DNA from: Akkermansia muciniphila | Lineage (GTDB): Bacteria; Verrucomicrobiota; Verrucomicrobiia; Limisphaerales; BJHT01 | Assembly (NCBI GenBank): GCA_945861535.1 | Contig: CAMAUZ010000041.1 | Location: forward strand, 1 to 64,000 | Length of the DNA stretch: 64,000 nucleotides | Direction of reading: 5' to 3' | Part shown: one piece after another, positions 28,473 to 37,266 of the stretch | How the letters are laid out: each line of letters starts with the position of its first letter | Numbering within the stretch: the first letter of the stretch is position 1 | Made by a program: the position numbers and the translations under genes | The notes under the pieces: model-generated | Told to the model about the DNA's origin: nothing | What the model saw: the letters and a program-made list of their open reading frames with translations, nothing else | The model's database searches: none

Positions 28473-29678
28473 TCACCACCGCCGCGGCGCAGCCGACTCG
28501 CGGCCGCCGGACGGCCCGCCCGCTCCCCGCGCGCCACCGGCCGCCGGCCGCGCGCCGCTGCAAATCCGGGTGATCACCTGCTGCAACAACAGGTCCTCGG
28601 CGACGCTGGTCGAGACCAGTTTCAAATTGCATTCCAACAGCAGGTCCATCGCGCGAACCAGTTCCGCCGAAGTGTAATTGGCCGCCTGCTGCGTGCCGCG
28701 GAACAACGGAAAGGGTTTGAGATCCAGCGCGGGAATCTTGCGCTCGCCACCCAGCAGCTCCGCCGGGATGCGTTCGAGCTGCGCCTTGAAGCTGCTGAAA
28801 TTATCCGTCGCCCGCAGCACCCCCGCCGCCAGCATCTCCTTCGCCAAGATCACCGTCCGCATCTTGGAGATCAGGCCGTACAGCAGCCCGATGGTGCTCT
28901 TCTGCTTGTCGGATTTCATCTCCCACAACTCCTCGTCCAACACGTGCAACGCCACCGCCAGCTTGCGGTCGCCCAGCGCCTCGCCCAGCGCGAACGCCCG
29001 TGCGTGCTTGCTGCGCGTGACGATCGCGGTTACATCCGCCAGCGTGATCGCGCCGCGCGCGCCAACGTAGAGAGCCACCTTCTCGACCTCGGCGGCCAGA
29101 TGCCGGGTGTTGGGGCCGACCGTCTCGATCAGCGCGGCGAGGGCGTCGTCGGCGATCTCCTTTTGCAGCCCGCGCAACTGCCGCAGCGCGAGGTTTTCCG
29201 CCTTGCCCGTCCACTCTTTGTCCTCGAACGAAAGGCCCGCGAAAATCTCGACGCGCCCGCGTTTTTCGAGGGTCTTGTAGAACGTGCGACGCTTGTCCAC
29301 CGCGCCCGCGGAGATCAGCAGGCGGACATTCGACCAGTCAAAGGTCTTGAGATCCTCGGCCAGTTGGGCGACGCCCGCGGTGACATCGCGGGATTCGCTC
29401 GTGCGGTCCGTGCCGAAAAAATTGCAGTCCTTGAACCACACCACCTTGCCGCCGCCGAAGAAGGGCAGCGTCTGCAATGCCTCGCGCAGTTTCCCCAGCG
29501 CCCGGCCCGCCTCGCCGGCATTGCCCGCGGCGGCATCGATCGTTTCATGATCCATGCCGCCAACCTCGGCGCACCAGTGGTGGAACAACTCCTTGGCCTT
29601 CTGCTTGACGGCGAAATCATCGTCGCCAAACAGCAACACCAGCGGCGCGACAGCGGAAGCGGGGGCGGCGGGGGGCAT
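28473..29678 (-). CDS. holA: DNA polymerase III subunit delta
   Basis: 401 residues. Clamp-loader delta subunit: LVLLFGDDDFAVKQKAKELF at the start, LQTLPFFGGGKVVWFKDCNF, NVRLLISAGAVDKRRTFYKTLEK, KYGLISKMRTVILAKEM-like helical middle, and LVRAMDLLLECNLKLVST near the end. It opens the sliding clamp as part of the loader complex. The C-terminal 20 residues are low-complexity Ala/Gly/Arg. It is 18 bases after the bifunctional nuclease gene and 142 before the STAS gene, all on the minus strand. Confidence 0.9.
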   Translation of the reverse strand: MPPAAPASAVAPLVLLFGDDDFAVKQKAKELFHHWCAEVGGMDHETIDAAAGNAGEAGRALGKLREALQTLPFFGGGKVVWFKDCNFFGTDRTSESRDVTAGVAQLAEDLKTFDWSNVRLLISAGAVDKRRTFYKTLEKRGRVEIFAGLSFEDKEWTGKAENLALRQLRGLQKEIADDALAALIETVGPNTRHLAAEVEKVALYVGARGAITLADVTAIVTRSKHARAFALGEALGDRKLAVALHVLDEELWEMKSDKQKSTIGLLYGLISKMRTVILAKEMLAAGVLRATDNFSSFKAQLERIPAELLGGERKIPALDLKPFPLFRGTQQAANYTSAELVRAMDLLLECNLKLVSTSVAEDLLLQQVITRICSGARPAAGGARGAGGPSGGRESAAPRRW

Positions 29679-29696
29679 CGGGAACGCGCGTTGGAA

Positions 29697-30161
29697 TTAC
29701 TTCTCGGAATCGCTCTCGCTCTGCCCGCCTTCGTTGATGCGGTCCAGGATCTCGCTCATGTCCTCGACCTTATCAAACAGGCGCGCCGCAACATAGATCG
29801 GCCGCTTCTGCGCGCACGCCAGCGCCAGACAATCGCTCGGCCGGGCATCCACTTCGACGATCTTTTTCCCCAGCTCGTTCTCCTGCGCCAAAATCAGCCG
29901 CGCGTAGTAAGTCGAGTTCTTCAGGTCGGTGATGACAACTCGCTCGACCGCGATGCCGAAACCCTTGAACACATCGTTCACCAGATCGTGCGTCAGCGGG
30001 CGCTCCTTTGGCGTGTCCCGCAGAAACATGCCGATCACCTGCCCCATGTTCGGCTCGACCTGGATGACAAACACCTTCTCGTCGTTCCCCAGAAAAATCG
30101 CGCAGCCACTGTTAGCGGGCAGGATTCCGCGGACCTTTACCGGGACGACTTCTTTCTTCAT
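29697..30161 (-). CDS. Bifunctional nuclease family protein (DUF151)
   Basis: 154 residues, one BFN domain: KVRGILPANSGCAIFLGN, VFVIQVEPNMGQVIGMFLRD, KSTYYARLILAQENEL-like strand and VDARPSDCLALACAQKRPIYVA (the most conserved block). Homologues are reported as RNase/DNase or simply as DUF151; activity here is not shown. Starts the small operon that ends with holA. Confidence 0.88.
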   Translation of the reverse strand: MKKEVVPVKVRGILPANSGCAIFLGNDEKVFVIQVEPNMGQVIGMFLRDTPKERPLTHDLVNDVFKGFGIAVERVVITDLKNSTYYARLILAQENELGKKIVEVDARPSDCLALACAQKRPIYVAARLFDKVEDMSEILDRINEGGQSESDSEK

Positions 30162-30637
30162 GGCGCGAGCTTACGAAGCACCCCCGAAAAGACAAGCACC
30201 CCGCTCGGCTGCGAAAAAAAGCGGCGACGCACGGCCGCCACGCACGGGCCGGGCACGCCGCCGGAGCGCGGCTGTGTCCCGCGCCGTGCGGGATCAGCCG
30301 CTGCGGCTCCGCCAGGAGTGACGCGCATGAAAAAATCTCAGCCCCCGGCAGTTCGGTGCGCGCTGCGGCTGGTCGCTGCGACACAGCCGCGCTCCGCGGG
30401 GCAGGTCCACCAGTCTCGCTTCGCCGCCAGTTCGCTCCCAAAAAATCCCGCTGCCCACCACCGCAGCCGGCCCGCGCCTGCCCACATTTCCAGCCCCGTC
30501 CGGCGCGCAAAAACACCGCTTTTTGCCACCCGAAAATTGCGGGTTAAAGGGCTTGCAGCCACCGGGGGTGCCCATTAGTTTCGCGCCTCTTTCGCGGGAC
30601 CGTGTTGGTGCAACGGCCGGGCGAAATTCCTTTCGGT
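30162..30637. other. Gap with a family A-like variant
   Basis: About 475 bases between the bifunctional nuclease gene and tRNA-Lys. Contains the variant hairpin 30263-30395. The rest shows no gene; promoters for the minus-strand operon and the tRNA must lie here. Confidence 0.6.
30263..30395. repeat. Family A-like hairpin, second variant
   Basis: GGAGCGCGGCTGTGTCCCGC... pairs with ...GCGACACAGCCGCGCTCC; the stem centre and loop differ from family A proper and are closer to 623-737 (both keep GCTGCGGCTGGTC near the right arm). Confidence 0.65.
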
Positions 30638-30713
30638 GGGTTGGTAGCTCAGTTGGTAGAGCAGTGCCCTTTTAAGGCATTGGTCCCGGGTTCGAGTCCC
30701 GGCCAACCCACCA
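30638..30713 (+). tRNA. trnK: tRNA-Lys (anticodon TTT)
   Basis: 76 bases including an encoded CCA. Acceptor stem GGGTTGG pairs with CCAACCC; D-arm GCTC...GAGC; anticodon stem GTGCC/GGCAT with loop CTTTTAA, anticodon TTT at 30671-30673; T-arm CCGGGTTCGAGTCCCGG; discriminator A. Reads lysine codons AAA/AAG. Confidence 0.97.
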
Positions 30714-30917
30714 GTTTTGGTTTGCAAGGCGGCCTTCGATTCTCGAGGCGGAATGGCAGCTCCCGTTCCAACCAGTTCACCCGTTTCGCCGGTGGGTGCG
30801 ATCGTTCACCGTTGGATTCCCCGCGCTTCAACAACCGCGCTCGACCCGGAAGTCGCGAGCCGTCCACCGCAGGTGCCCGTGCGATGACTTGATCGCGGAC
30901 CGGCTCGCAGGCACCGA

Positions 30918-32915
30918 TCAGGGTGCCGTGACGTCCACGCGATAGATACGCTGCGGATGCCGCGCATAATCGGTGTCGATGAACTCGGTTTCGCCGCTGG
31001 CGTTGGTGATGATCCCCAGCACGCTCCAGTCGGTCAGGTTCGTCGTCGCGCGAATGGTCCATTGGCTGCCTGGTTCGCCGGTGATGCGCAGCCGGATGCC
31101 GTCGCGCGGCGGCAAGGTGAGTTCCTCTGCTGGCGGCGGTATTTCCAAGGCGCCGCTTTGCAATGCCCCAAAACCCATGGTTTGCGGGCTGGTCAGCGCG
31201 AGCGGGCCGGCGGCGCCCCGGTTGGTGTAAAGCCCCTGCCCCGCCGGACGCAGGGCGAAGGATTCAGAGTAATTCTCCAGCAGGATTTGGCCGCGAACAA
31301 AAGCGCTTTGGTCCGTCAGCTCCACGTGGATCTTCCCATCGCTGCCGAATGCGTAGGTGGCCACAGTGGCATCTGGGTCGGCGTTGGCTGGGCGCCCCGT
31401 TCCGTCCACGCGAAGGTCTCCGCGCATGGTCAAGCCGGCGTCGCTGAACCCCTGCAGGCGGAAGCCGGCTGCGGTAACCAGATACCCATCGTTATCCATC
31501 TGATACACCCCATGCCGGGTGCCGAAGTACTCGCCGTTGGTCGGGTTCCGCACCAAGAAATAGCCGCCGCCAGCGATCGCCAGATTCGCCGGTTCGCCGG
31601 TCCGCCGGAGGGCACCCTGGTGCAGGAAAGTCAACGTCCGGCGGATCGCCAGCAGGTCCTCGGTGAGACTCAATGTTTCCAAGGATCCGGACGCGAGCTT
31701 GTTGCCAAAAATCCCCGCGGCGACGGCCTGCGGCTGCGGTCCGGCATCCGCCGCGTTGGCGTAGAGACCGTGATTGGTGCTCACCAGGCGCTCGGGATGT
31801 TGAAACGAAAACAGCACGATCTGACCGGCCCAGAGGAACGTTTGATCCGTGAAGCTGACCAGCACCCGCCCATCGCTGCCAAAGGCAAAATCGCGCCTGA
31901 CCGCTCCGGAACTCGCGCCCGGCGGACGGGCAGGACCATCAAGGCACACATCGCCGAGAGTCTGCGATGGGATGTCCGTGTACCCTTGCACGCGGAGCCG
32001 GTCATAGGTCACCAGATACCCCCCGGCGTCCACCAGGAACATCCCGGCCCGCGTGGCGAACAACTCGGACGTGTTGGTCTGCCGCACCAAGAAAAACCCC
32101 GGACCGTTGATCCCGAGATCGGTCTGCCGTCCCGTGCGCACGAGCAGTCCCTCCGTCAGCGGCCCGGCTTTCCGGGGGTCCGGATGCAGCGACACCCGCA
32201 GCTCTTCCGGGGTAGAATCGAGCGCCCCGCTGTAGATCGTTCCCAGCCCCGCGCGCCCCGGTTCCCCCCACTCAATCAGCGGCGCGGCCGCCGGCGTCCC
32301 GACGTAAATTTTGCCCGTGACCCGGGTCAGCCGCGGGGAGTCGGCGAACCTGCGCAGCAAGATTTGCCCGCGCGCAAACTCAGTTCCGTCGGAGAGAGTT
32401 ACCCAGATCTTTCCGTCGGGCGTCAGTTTCCACTGGCGAAGATTGGCCCCCGGGGCCGTGCCGGGCGGCTGACCGTTCGCATCCACTTGCAAATCCCCGC
32501 GGATTGAGAGCGCGGCGTCCTGGTAGCCCTGCACCCGCAGTCCCGAGTAGTTCACCAGATAGCCCGCCGAATCCACCCGGAAGTCACCCGCGCGCGACAC
32601 GAACTCCACGCCCGTCTCGGAGTCGCGGAGCACAAACCACCCGGCCCCGTTGATCGCCAGGTCTGTCTGCAAACCGGTGGCCCTGGCGTTGGTCATTCCC
32701 GATGGCAACGGCGGGAGACCCAGCGACCAACCGAATGGCAGCCCATTGCCGAACAAAAAGGCCGAGTCGTCAAAGCCTTGGATAAACTGAACCGGGCCTT
32801 GGAATGGCGCCAAGCGCAGATTCGCAGCGAGCAGTTGCGCGTTGGCCTGTGAAATCAGCGAAACAGCCACGACCAGCGCGGCCAGCCGGCGGCAGAATTG
32901 AGCAAGCAAAGTCAT
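30918..32915 (-). CDS. Exported protein with three flagellar hook/rod (FlgE/FlgG-like) repeats and C-terminal TNLTDW domain
   Basis: 665 residues. Signal peptide (RRLAALVVAVSLISQANA), then three repeats (about 84-240, 265-425, 443-600). Each has the phrases of FlgE/FlgG middle domains: TDLAINGAGWFVLRD (85-98), a SRAGDF/TRAGMF box, GYLV...LRVQGY, then TLSDGTEFARGQILLRRF-like strands matching the distal GQI...F.NP...LY.A..AGP pattern, and SGALDSTPEEL-like ends recalling the C-terminal helix of FlgG. Residues 605-665 form a separate domain with SQWTIRATTNLTDW and HPQRIYRVDV, common at verrucomicrobial C termini. No other flagellar gene is in the window, and the Sec-type signal peptide argues against flagellar export. 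Repeat 3 is closest to the consensus. Function unknown; a surface or filament-like role is a guess. Confidence 0.75.
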   Translation of the reverse strand: MTLLAQFCRRLAALVVAVSLISQANAQLLAANLRLAPFQGPVQFIQGFDDSAFLFGNGLPFGWSLGLPPLPSGMTNARATGLQTDLAINGAGWFVLRDSETGVEFVSRAGDFRVDSAGYLVNYSGLRVQGYQDAALSIRGDLQVDANGQPPGTAPGANLRQWKLTPDGKIWVTLSDGTEFARGQILLRRFADSPRLTRVTGKIYVGTPAAAPLIEWGEPGRAGLGTIYSGALDSTPEELRVSLHPDPRKAGPLTEGLLVRTGRQTDLGINGPGFFLVRQTNTSELFATRAGMFLVDAGGYLVTYDRLRVQGYTDIPSQTLGDVCLDGPARPPGASSGAVRRDFAFGSDGRVLVSFTDQTFLWAGQIVLFSFQHPERLVSTNHGLYANAADAGPQPQAVAAGIFGNKLASGSLETLSLTEDLLAIRRTLTFLHQGALRRTGEPANLAIAGGGYFLVRNPTNGEYFGTRHGVYQMDNDGYLVTAAGFRLQGFSDAGLTMRGDLRVDGTGRPANADPDATVATYAFGSDGKIHVELTDQSAFVRGQILLENYSESFALRPAGQGLYTNRGAAGPLALTSPQTMGFGALQSGALEIPPPAEELTLPPRDGIRLRITGEPGSQWTIRATTNLTDWSVLGIITNASGETEFIDTDYARHPQRIYRVDVTAP

Positions 32916-33775
32916 CCGCCCCTCCGCAGCAACATCGAAGCCAATCGCGGAAATCGCCCCGCCCCGTTTCCAACGCCGGCGTCGAGGTGCTTTCTCCCGG
33001 TCCGATGGGACAATATCGGCCGATTTCAATGGGTTGGCCCCGGAGCCGATCTTCATCGCCCAGTTCTGCTGGCAAATGCTTCCGGCGACGTCCGGGAAGT
33101 TCATTCCGCAGCCGTCCCGCTTGCGCCCCCGAATCAACGGCCCCACAGAGGACCCCTTCCACCCAGCCCACCGCCCTGCCGCCACCCTGGGGCCGGAACC
33201 GTGGTCTTAAAAACAAGCGAGCGCGCCGGGGAAGCTGGCGAGGTATCTCACGAAGAGTTTCTCGCGACGAGGCATTGGTTGTCCACGGATTTGCTGTGCG
33301 GGATGCAGTTCCGCGCCCGCCGTCCGCGACGGAAGACCTTTGCATACCGGGACCACGGGTGGCCCCGCCGCCCGATGTTTTCCGGAGGGAAACACCGTAT
33401 GAACTCACCCGCGGAAACGCCTTGGGTGTCGGCGGCGCAGCCGCAACTCAAGGAGCGCGACTGTGTCCGCCGAGGACCAGCCGCAGCAGCCCCGAAACGT
33501 CGTAGGCGCACATTGAAATCAGAGGCTTCCGGTGCGGTCAACCTGCTGCGGCTGGTGCTCCGCGCACACAGCCGCGCTCCGGGATAAATCCTCGCGCCAC
33601 GCGAGGATTTTGCCGGGTTGTAGTACGAAGAGATGCAAGCAGAGGCGTCCGCGAGCCAGCTTGAACGGCCGGAAAAAATTCCCAGCGAAGCCCGAGAGCC
33701 GCCGGAACTTTCTTGTTGGATGGGGCATCCGCCCCCTCACGTCGGCGGCTGCGAGCGGCGGGGACTGACGGCAGG
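32916..33775. other. Gene-free stretch with family A copy 3
   Basis: About 860 bases upstream of the hook-like gene. The frame of that gene stays open to 33185, but residues there look uncoded (Arg/Gly-rich, no family similarity). Family A copy 3 is at 33452-33580 with extensions. A partial inverse family E word (CCCCTCACGTCGGCGGCTGC) is near 33731. No RNA gene recognised. Confidence 0.6.
33452..33580 (+). repeat. Family A hairpin element, copy 3
   Basis: Same orientation as copy 1. Left arm GGAGCGCGACTGTGTCCGCC..., right arm ...GCGCACACAGCCGCGCTCC, 57-nt loop aligned to copies 1 and 2. The right flank GGGATAAATCCTCGC repeats that of copy 1 (GGGAGAAATCCTCGC) and itself continues into a small CCTCGC/GCGAGG hairpin. 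Confidence 0.9.
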
Positions 33776-34222
33776 CTACCGGCGGCGGACGAGGATGGCT
33801 TTCTTGGCGGTGCCTTCGAGTTCGATGCTGCTGGTCTCGACGGTGGGGTCGTCTTTGAGGGCGCTGTGAACGATGCGGCGGTCGTAGGCGTTCATCGGCT
33901 CGAGTTCGACGGCGTCACCCAGACGGCGGACTTTGTCGGCGGCGGCGTTGGCTTTTTTCTCGAGGACTTCGCGGGCCTGAGCGCGGTAGCCGCCGATGTC
34001 CACGGTGACTTTTGGCGCGGAGGAATCGAGGCGGAAAAGGATGCGGTTGGTGAGATACTGGAGGTCGGAGAGGGTCTGCCCCTGGCGGCCGATGAGCGCG
34101 GTGGCGTCAGGCGTTTGCACGTCGAGCAGGAGGCCGTCTTCGAGGGTCTGCACCTGGATGGTGGCGGCGAATCCGAGGTTGGAGAGGAGTGCCTGGAGGA
34201 TGGTTTGGGCTTGGGCTGACAT
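33776..34222 (-). CDS. khpB: KH/R3H RNA-binding protein KhpB (Jag-like)
   Basis: 148 residues. Lacks the N-terminal Jag domain of longer homologues; has a KH domain (ALIGRQGQTLSDLQYLTNRIL with the GxxG-like loop GRQG) and an R3H motif region (LEPMNAYDRRIVHSALKDDP). Probably a cytoplasmic RNA chaperone linked to cell-envelope control. Its place last in the rpmH-rnpA-yidD-yidC-khpB operon is the usual one. Starts 27 bases after yidC. Confidence 0.92.
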   Translation of the reverse strand: MSAQAQTILQALLSNLGFAATIQVQTLEDGLLLDVQTPDATALIGRQGQTLSDLQYLTNRILFRLDSSAPKVTVDIGGYRAQAREVLEKKANAAADKVRRLGDAVELEPMNAYDRRIVHSALKDDPTVETSSIELEGTAKKAILVRRR

Positions 34223-34249
34223 AAGCGTGGGCGGGCCGGGAGCGGCCGG

Positions 34250-36094
34250 TTAATCCTTTTTCTTTTTGAGCAGGGTGACTTTGCCGGACTTGGGATCGGT
34301 GCTGACGTTGGGGTTGACCGCAGCGCCCGCGGCGGCCGCCGCGGTCTTGCCGTCGTTGGCTTTCGTAACCTTCATCTGGAGGATGGTTAGCAGGTTTTGG
34401 ACAGTCCAGTAAAGGGTCAATCCGGCGGAGAAGTTGTAGAGGAACACCATGAACATGAGCGGCATGTATTTCATGATTTTCTGCTGCGTCGGGTCCATGC
34501 CCGGCGCGGGCGGGGTAAGGCCGGCCTGGATGAGCATGGTGACGCCCATGAGCAGGGGCATGGGGTTCACGGGGAAATTGAGGCCGGGAATCATCCACAC
34601 GGTGTCGGACTGCGAGAGATCGCAGGCCCAGAGGAAACTGGCGCCGCGCAGTTCGATGGCGCTCTGGAGCATGGTGTAGAAACCGAAGAAGACGGGAATC
34701 TGGAGCACCATCGGGAGACAGCCGGACATGGGGCTGACTTTGTTCTCCTTCATGAACTCCATGAGCTTGAGGTTCATCTTCTTGGGGTCGTCCTTATATT
34801 TTTCCTGCAGCGCTTTCATCTGCGGCTGGAGGGCGGACATGCGCTTCATTGAGCGGGTGCTGTGGTTGGTCAGCGGCCAGAAGGTGAGTTTGATGATGAC
34901 GGTGATGGCGATGATCGCGAGGCCGTAGGAGAGGCCGAAGGTGTGCAGCGCGTTCATGCAGAGCAGGAGCGCCTTGGCGAAGAAACCGAAGAAGCCGTCG
35001 AACTCCATCACGAGGTCGATGCCGTTGGCGAAGTCGGAGCCGAGGCGGGCGAGGTTGTGATACTCCTTGGGACCGGTGAAGACGGTGAACTGGTGTTCGA
35101 TCTGCGCGCCGGGGGCCAGCACGCTGGCGGCGTAGGCGAAGGCGGTCAGGTAGCCAAAGGGGTGGGCCACGGTCTTGGCGTCCTGCGCGAGGGTCTCGCG
35201 GCTGGGCGCGGGGAGATCAACGCGGTGCGCGATGACCTGCGACGCGGGGACCTTGGGCATCGCAATGATGGTGTAGAACTGGTTGAAGACGGCGGCCCAG
35301 AGGTAATTGGTGCCGGCCGGACTGGAGTACTCGCGGCGAGGGGTGCCGGGGATGCAGCCGAGGGTTTGGTTGGCGAAGTGCGTTTCGCGGGTGGCCTCGG
35401 CCTTCGCGCCATTGAACCACATCAGGCCCATTTTCGTGGCGTCGTCGTACGGGCCGATGGGCGTGGCGGTTCCGATGACGAGTTCGTGGGCGGGGAGGCC
35501 GAGCGGGGTGCGACCGCGGTTCTCGAGGCGGACGGTGGCGTTGAGGAGGTAGTTGGTGGCGTTGAGCTGGAACTCTTTCACCAGCACGAGGCCGTTGGTG
35601 AGTTGTTTCTCGGCGCGGATGGTGTCGCCGGTTTTCGTGAGCTTGAACGGGGCGGCGTCTTGCAGCGCGGGTGCGCCCAGGAGGGCAAAGGCGGGCGCGG
35701 GCGCGTCACCATTGAGCGCGGCGAAGTTGGTCGCGTTCTGGTTTTTCTTCGAGCAGCCGACGGCCTCGGGGAAGCCGGTCAGTTCCACGCGCTTGAGTCC
35801 GCCGCCGTGGGAGGTGACAACGAAGCGCGCCACTTTGCTTTCCAGCGTGAGGGTCGTCTCGGGACCGCTCACGGCGGGTAGGATCGCCGACGCCATCGGC
35901 GGCAGCTCGGGGTGGGACGGGGTGGCGGGAGCGGGCGCAGCGGGTGTGGTGCCGGGCGCGGCGGCGTTGCTGACGGCGTTGGTGCCGGCCCGCTGCGGTT
36001 GCGGCACGGGCGGATAGAGGCGGTTGACGAGTGGAAACCACAGCAGCAACAGCACGAACGAAACGATGAGAATGACGACGGATTTGCGGTCCAT
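34250..36094 (-). CDS. yidC: Membrane protein insertase YidC
   Basis: 614 residues. N-terminal membrane anchor (VVILIVSFVLLLLWFPLV), a Pro/Ala-rich linker, the large periplasmic beta domain of Gram-negative YidC (about 70-360), then five core helices (FFAKALLLCMNALHTFGLSYG; the hydrophilic-groove Arg near MKRMSALQPQ; GCLPMVLQIPVFFGFYTML; PLLMGVTMLIQ; YNFSAGLTLYWTVQN). It inserts membrane proteins alone or with SecYEG. The periplasmic domain shows a diderm cell. It begins directly after the yidD stop (no gap) and ends 27 bases before khpB. A basic C-terminal tail (VTLLKKKKD) may touch ribosomes. Confidence 0.97.
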   Translation of the reverse strand: MDRKSVVILIVSFVLLLLWFPLVNRLYPPVPQPQRAGTNAVSNAAAPGTTPAAPAPATPSHPELPPMASAILPAVSGPETTLTLESKVARFVVTSHGGGLKRVELTGFPEAVGCSKKNQNATNFAALNGDAPAPAFALLGAPALQDAAPFKLTKTGDTIRAEKQLTNGLVLVKEFQLNATNYLLNATVRLENRGRTPLGLPAHELVIGTATPIGPYDDATKMGLMWFNGAKAEATRETHFANQTLGCIPGTPRREYSSPAGTNYLWAAVFNQFYTIIAMPKVPASQVIAHRVDLPAPSRETLAQDAKTVAHPFGYLTAFAYAASVLAPGAQIEHQFTVFTGPKEYHNLARLGSDFANGIDLVMEFDGFFGFFAKALLLCMNALHTFGLSYGLAIIAITVIIKLTFWPLTNHSTRSMKRMSALQPQMKALQEKYKDDPKKMNLKLMEFMKENKVSPMSGCLPMVLQIPVFFGFYTMLQSAIELRGASFLWACDLSQSDTVWMIPGLNFPVNPMPLLMGVTMLIQAGLTPPAPGMDPTQQKIMKYMPLMFMVFLYNFSAGLTLYWTVQNLLTILQMKVTKANDGKTAAAAAGAAVNPNVSTDPKSGKVTLLKKKKD

Positions 36095-36400
36095 TTAGAC
36101 AAGGCCTTTCGCGGACGTGGCCGCAACAGCATGCGCGGCACAGCAGGAGGAGCGGGCGGCGCGCGGCGGCACGGGATCATGCCCGCAGCCGCCCCACGGA
36201 TGACAGCGGGCCAAACGGCGCGCGGTGAGCCAGACACCCATCAACGCGCCATGAGATCGAATCGCCGCAAGCGCATACGCCGAGCAGGAGGGCGTGAAAC
36301 GGCACGCACCCGCCGGACTGAGCAACGCCGTCAGCACCGGCGAGACGGCCAGTTGGTACAGCTTCAGCAGCGCGGTCAGCAGATGTTGCGCGAGGTTCAC
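36095..36400 (-). CDS. yidD: Membrane protein insertion efficiency factor YidD
   Basis: 101 residues from GTG 36400. Family marks: [39 protein letters not shown], and [18 protein letters not shown] small Cys-rich membrane-associated protein that helps YidC. GTG overlaps the rnpA stop by 4 bases (GTGA). The stop codon directly abuts the yidC start. The C-terminal 20 residues after HDPVPP are longer than in many homologues. Confidence 0.92.
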   Translation of the reverse strand: MNLAQHLLTALLKLYQLAVSPVLTALLSPAGACRFTPSCSAYALAAIRSHGALMGVWLTARRLARCHPWGGCGHDPVPPRAARSSCCAAHAVAATSAKGLV

Positions 36401-36774
36401 GGGGTGAGTTTCAACAAACGGGCGTGGCGCAGGGCGGCGAGCAGATCCCGCTCGACCTGGGCGAAATCCTTGCCGGCGATGGACGGGCGGGCGACGAGCA
36501 CCAAGTCCACGGGCGCGAGGAACTGGTTTTGATGCAGCCGGTAACTCTCGCGCAGCAACCGCCGGGCGCGGTTGCGCACCACGGCGGGACCAATTCGCTT
36601 CGGGGTGATGACGGCCAGGCGTGAAGCGGTCCCCGGCCCGAGGGTCATCCAATTCGCAATCAGGCAGCCATTCACCGTGCGCCGACCTTGGACCTTGATC
36701 CGCAAAAAATCACGCCCCTGCTTGATGTGCCGGGAGTGAGGCAGGGCCAGCGGACGCGGCGAGGGAACAGGCAT
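36397..36774 (-). CDS. rnpA: Ribonuclease P protein component
   Basis: 125 residues. Protein subunit of RNase [44 protein letters not shown], and the RNR box [17 protein letters not shown], followed by [13 protein letters not shown] chose ATG 36774 (MPVPSPRP), which precedes the conserved start; an upstream extension of the frame overlaps rpmH. It lies 14 bases after rpmH, in the standard order. Confidence 0.94.
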   Translation of the reverse strand: MPVPSPRPLALPHSRHIKQGRDFLRIKVQGRRTVNGCLIANWMTLGPGTASRLAVITPKRIGPAVVRNRARRLLRESYRLHQNQFLAPVDLVLVARPSIAGKDFAQVERDLLAALRHARLLKLTP

Positions 36775-36788
36775 GACGCCTGAAAAGA

Positions 36789-36926
36789 TTACACCGGCGT
36801 CAATCGTTTGCGCCCGACGCGGCGGCGGTTGTTGAGGATGCCCCGGCCGGCCTTGGTGGCCATCCGGCTGCGGAAGCCGTGCTGGCGCTGACGGCGAATT
36901 TTCGACGGTTGATACTGGCGTTTCAT
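36789..36926 (-). CDS. rpmH: 50S ribosomal protein L34
   Basis: 45 residues, the standard L34: [20 protein letters not shown] at the start and [14 protein letters not shown]-type basic end. Structural protein of the large ribosomal subunit. First gene of the rpmH-rnpA-yidD-yidC-khpB operon. No dnaA lies upstream; the next gene in that direction is rlmN, so the origin is not shown here. Confidence 0.96.
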   Translation of the reverse strand: MKRQYQPSKIRRQRQHGFRSRMATKAGRGILNNRRRVGRKRLTPV

Positions 36927-37266
36927 AAGCTGGCAAAAGTCACAAACCGGCCGTTGATCGGCCATCCCACCCACGGTCCGCACCTGGCGCGGAGCGGCGG
37001 ACACTAGCAGTGAAGGTAGGCGTGTCAAGCGAGCCGAACAGGTGGGAAGATATTTCGCACCTGGACCATGCGCAGCCGGATTTTGGCAGCCGAATGGGGA
37101 CAGGCAAATGCCAACCGGATTCCCCACTTGCCATTCTGAATGCGCGTCGGGGCCGTGGGCCGTCACGGATTTCCCCGCAGATTCAAGGCGGCCGGAGCTG
37201 GAAATTTTATCAGGCGTCGCCTTGAATCTGCGGGAGGATTTTCAGGAACCCTCGCCTCCCTCCGCC
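36927..37266. other. Gap upstream of rpmH with an inverted repeat
   Basis: About 340 bases. CCGCAGATTCAAGGCG (37175-37190) is mirrored exactly by CGCCTTGAATCTGCGG (37218-37233). On the minus strand it lies upstream of rpmH and just after the rlmN stop, so it could be an rlmN terminator hairpin (no clear T-run) or another repeat. No DnaA-box cluster seen. Confidence 0.65.

Noticed and set aside
27595-30161. STAS-holA-nuclease as one regulatory operon
   Set aside because: holA and the nuclease are close (18 bases), but the STAS gene is 142 bases away with a different role; co-transcription is only possible.
30918-32915. Ordinary flagellar hook gene
   Set aside because: Signal peptide, three repeats in one chain, a foreign C-terminal domain and no flagellar neighbours.
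33186-33775. Riboswitch or small RNA upstream of the hook-like gene
   Set aside because: I could not match the sequence to any conserved riboswitch core; only the family A element is evident.
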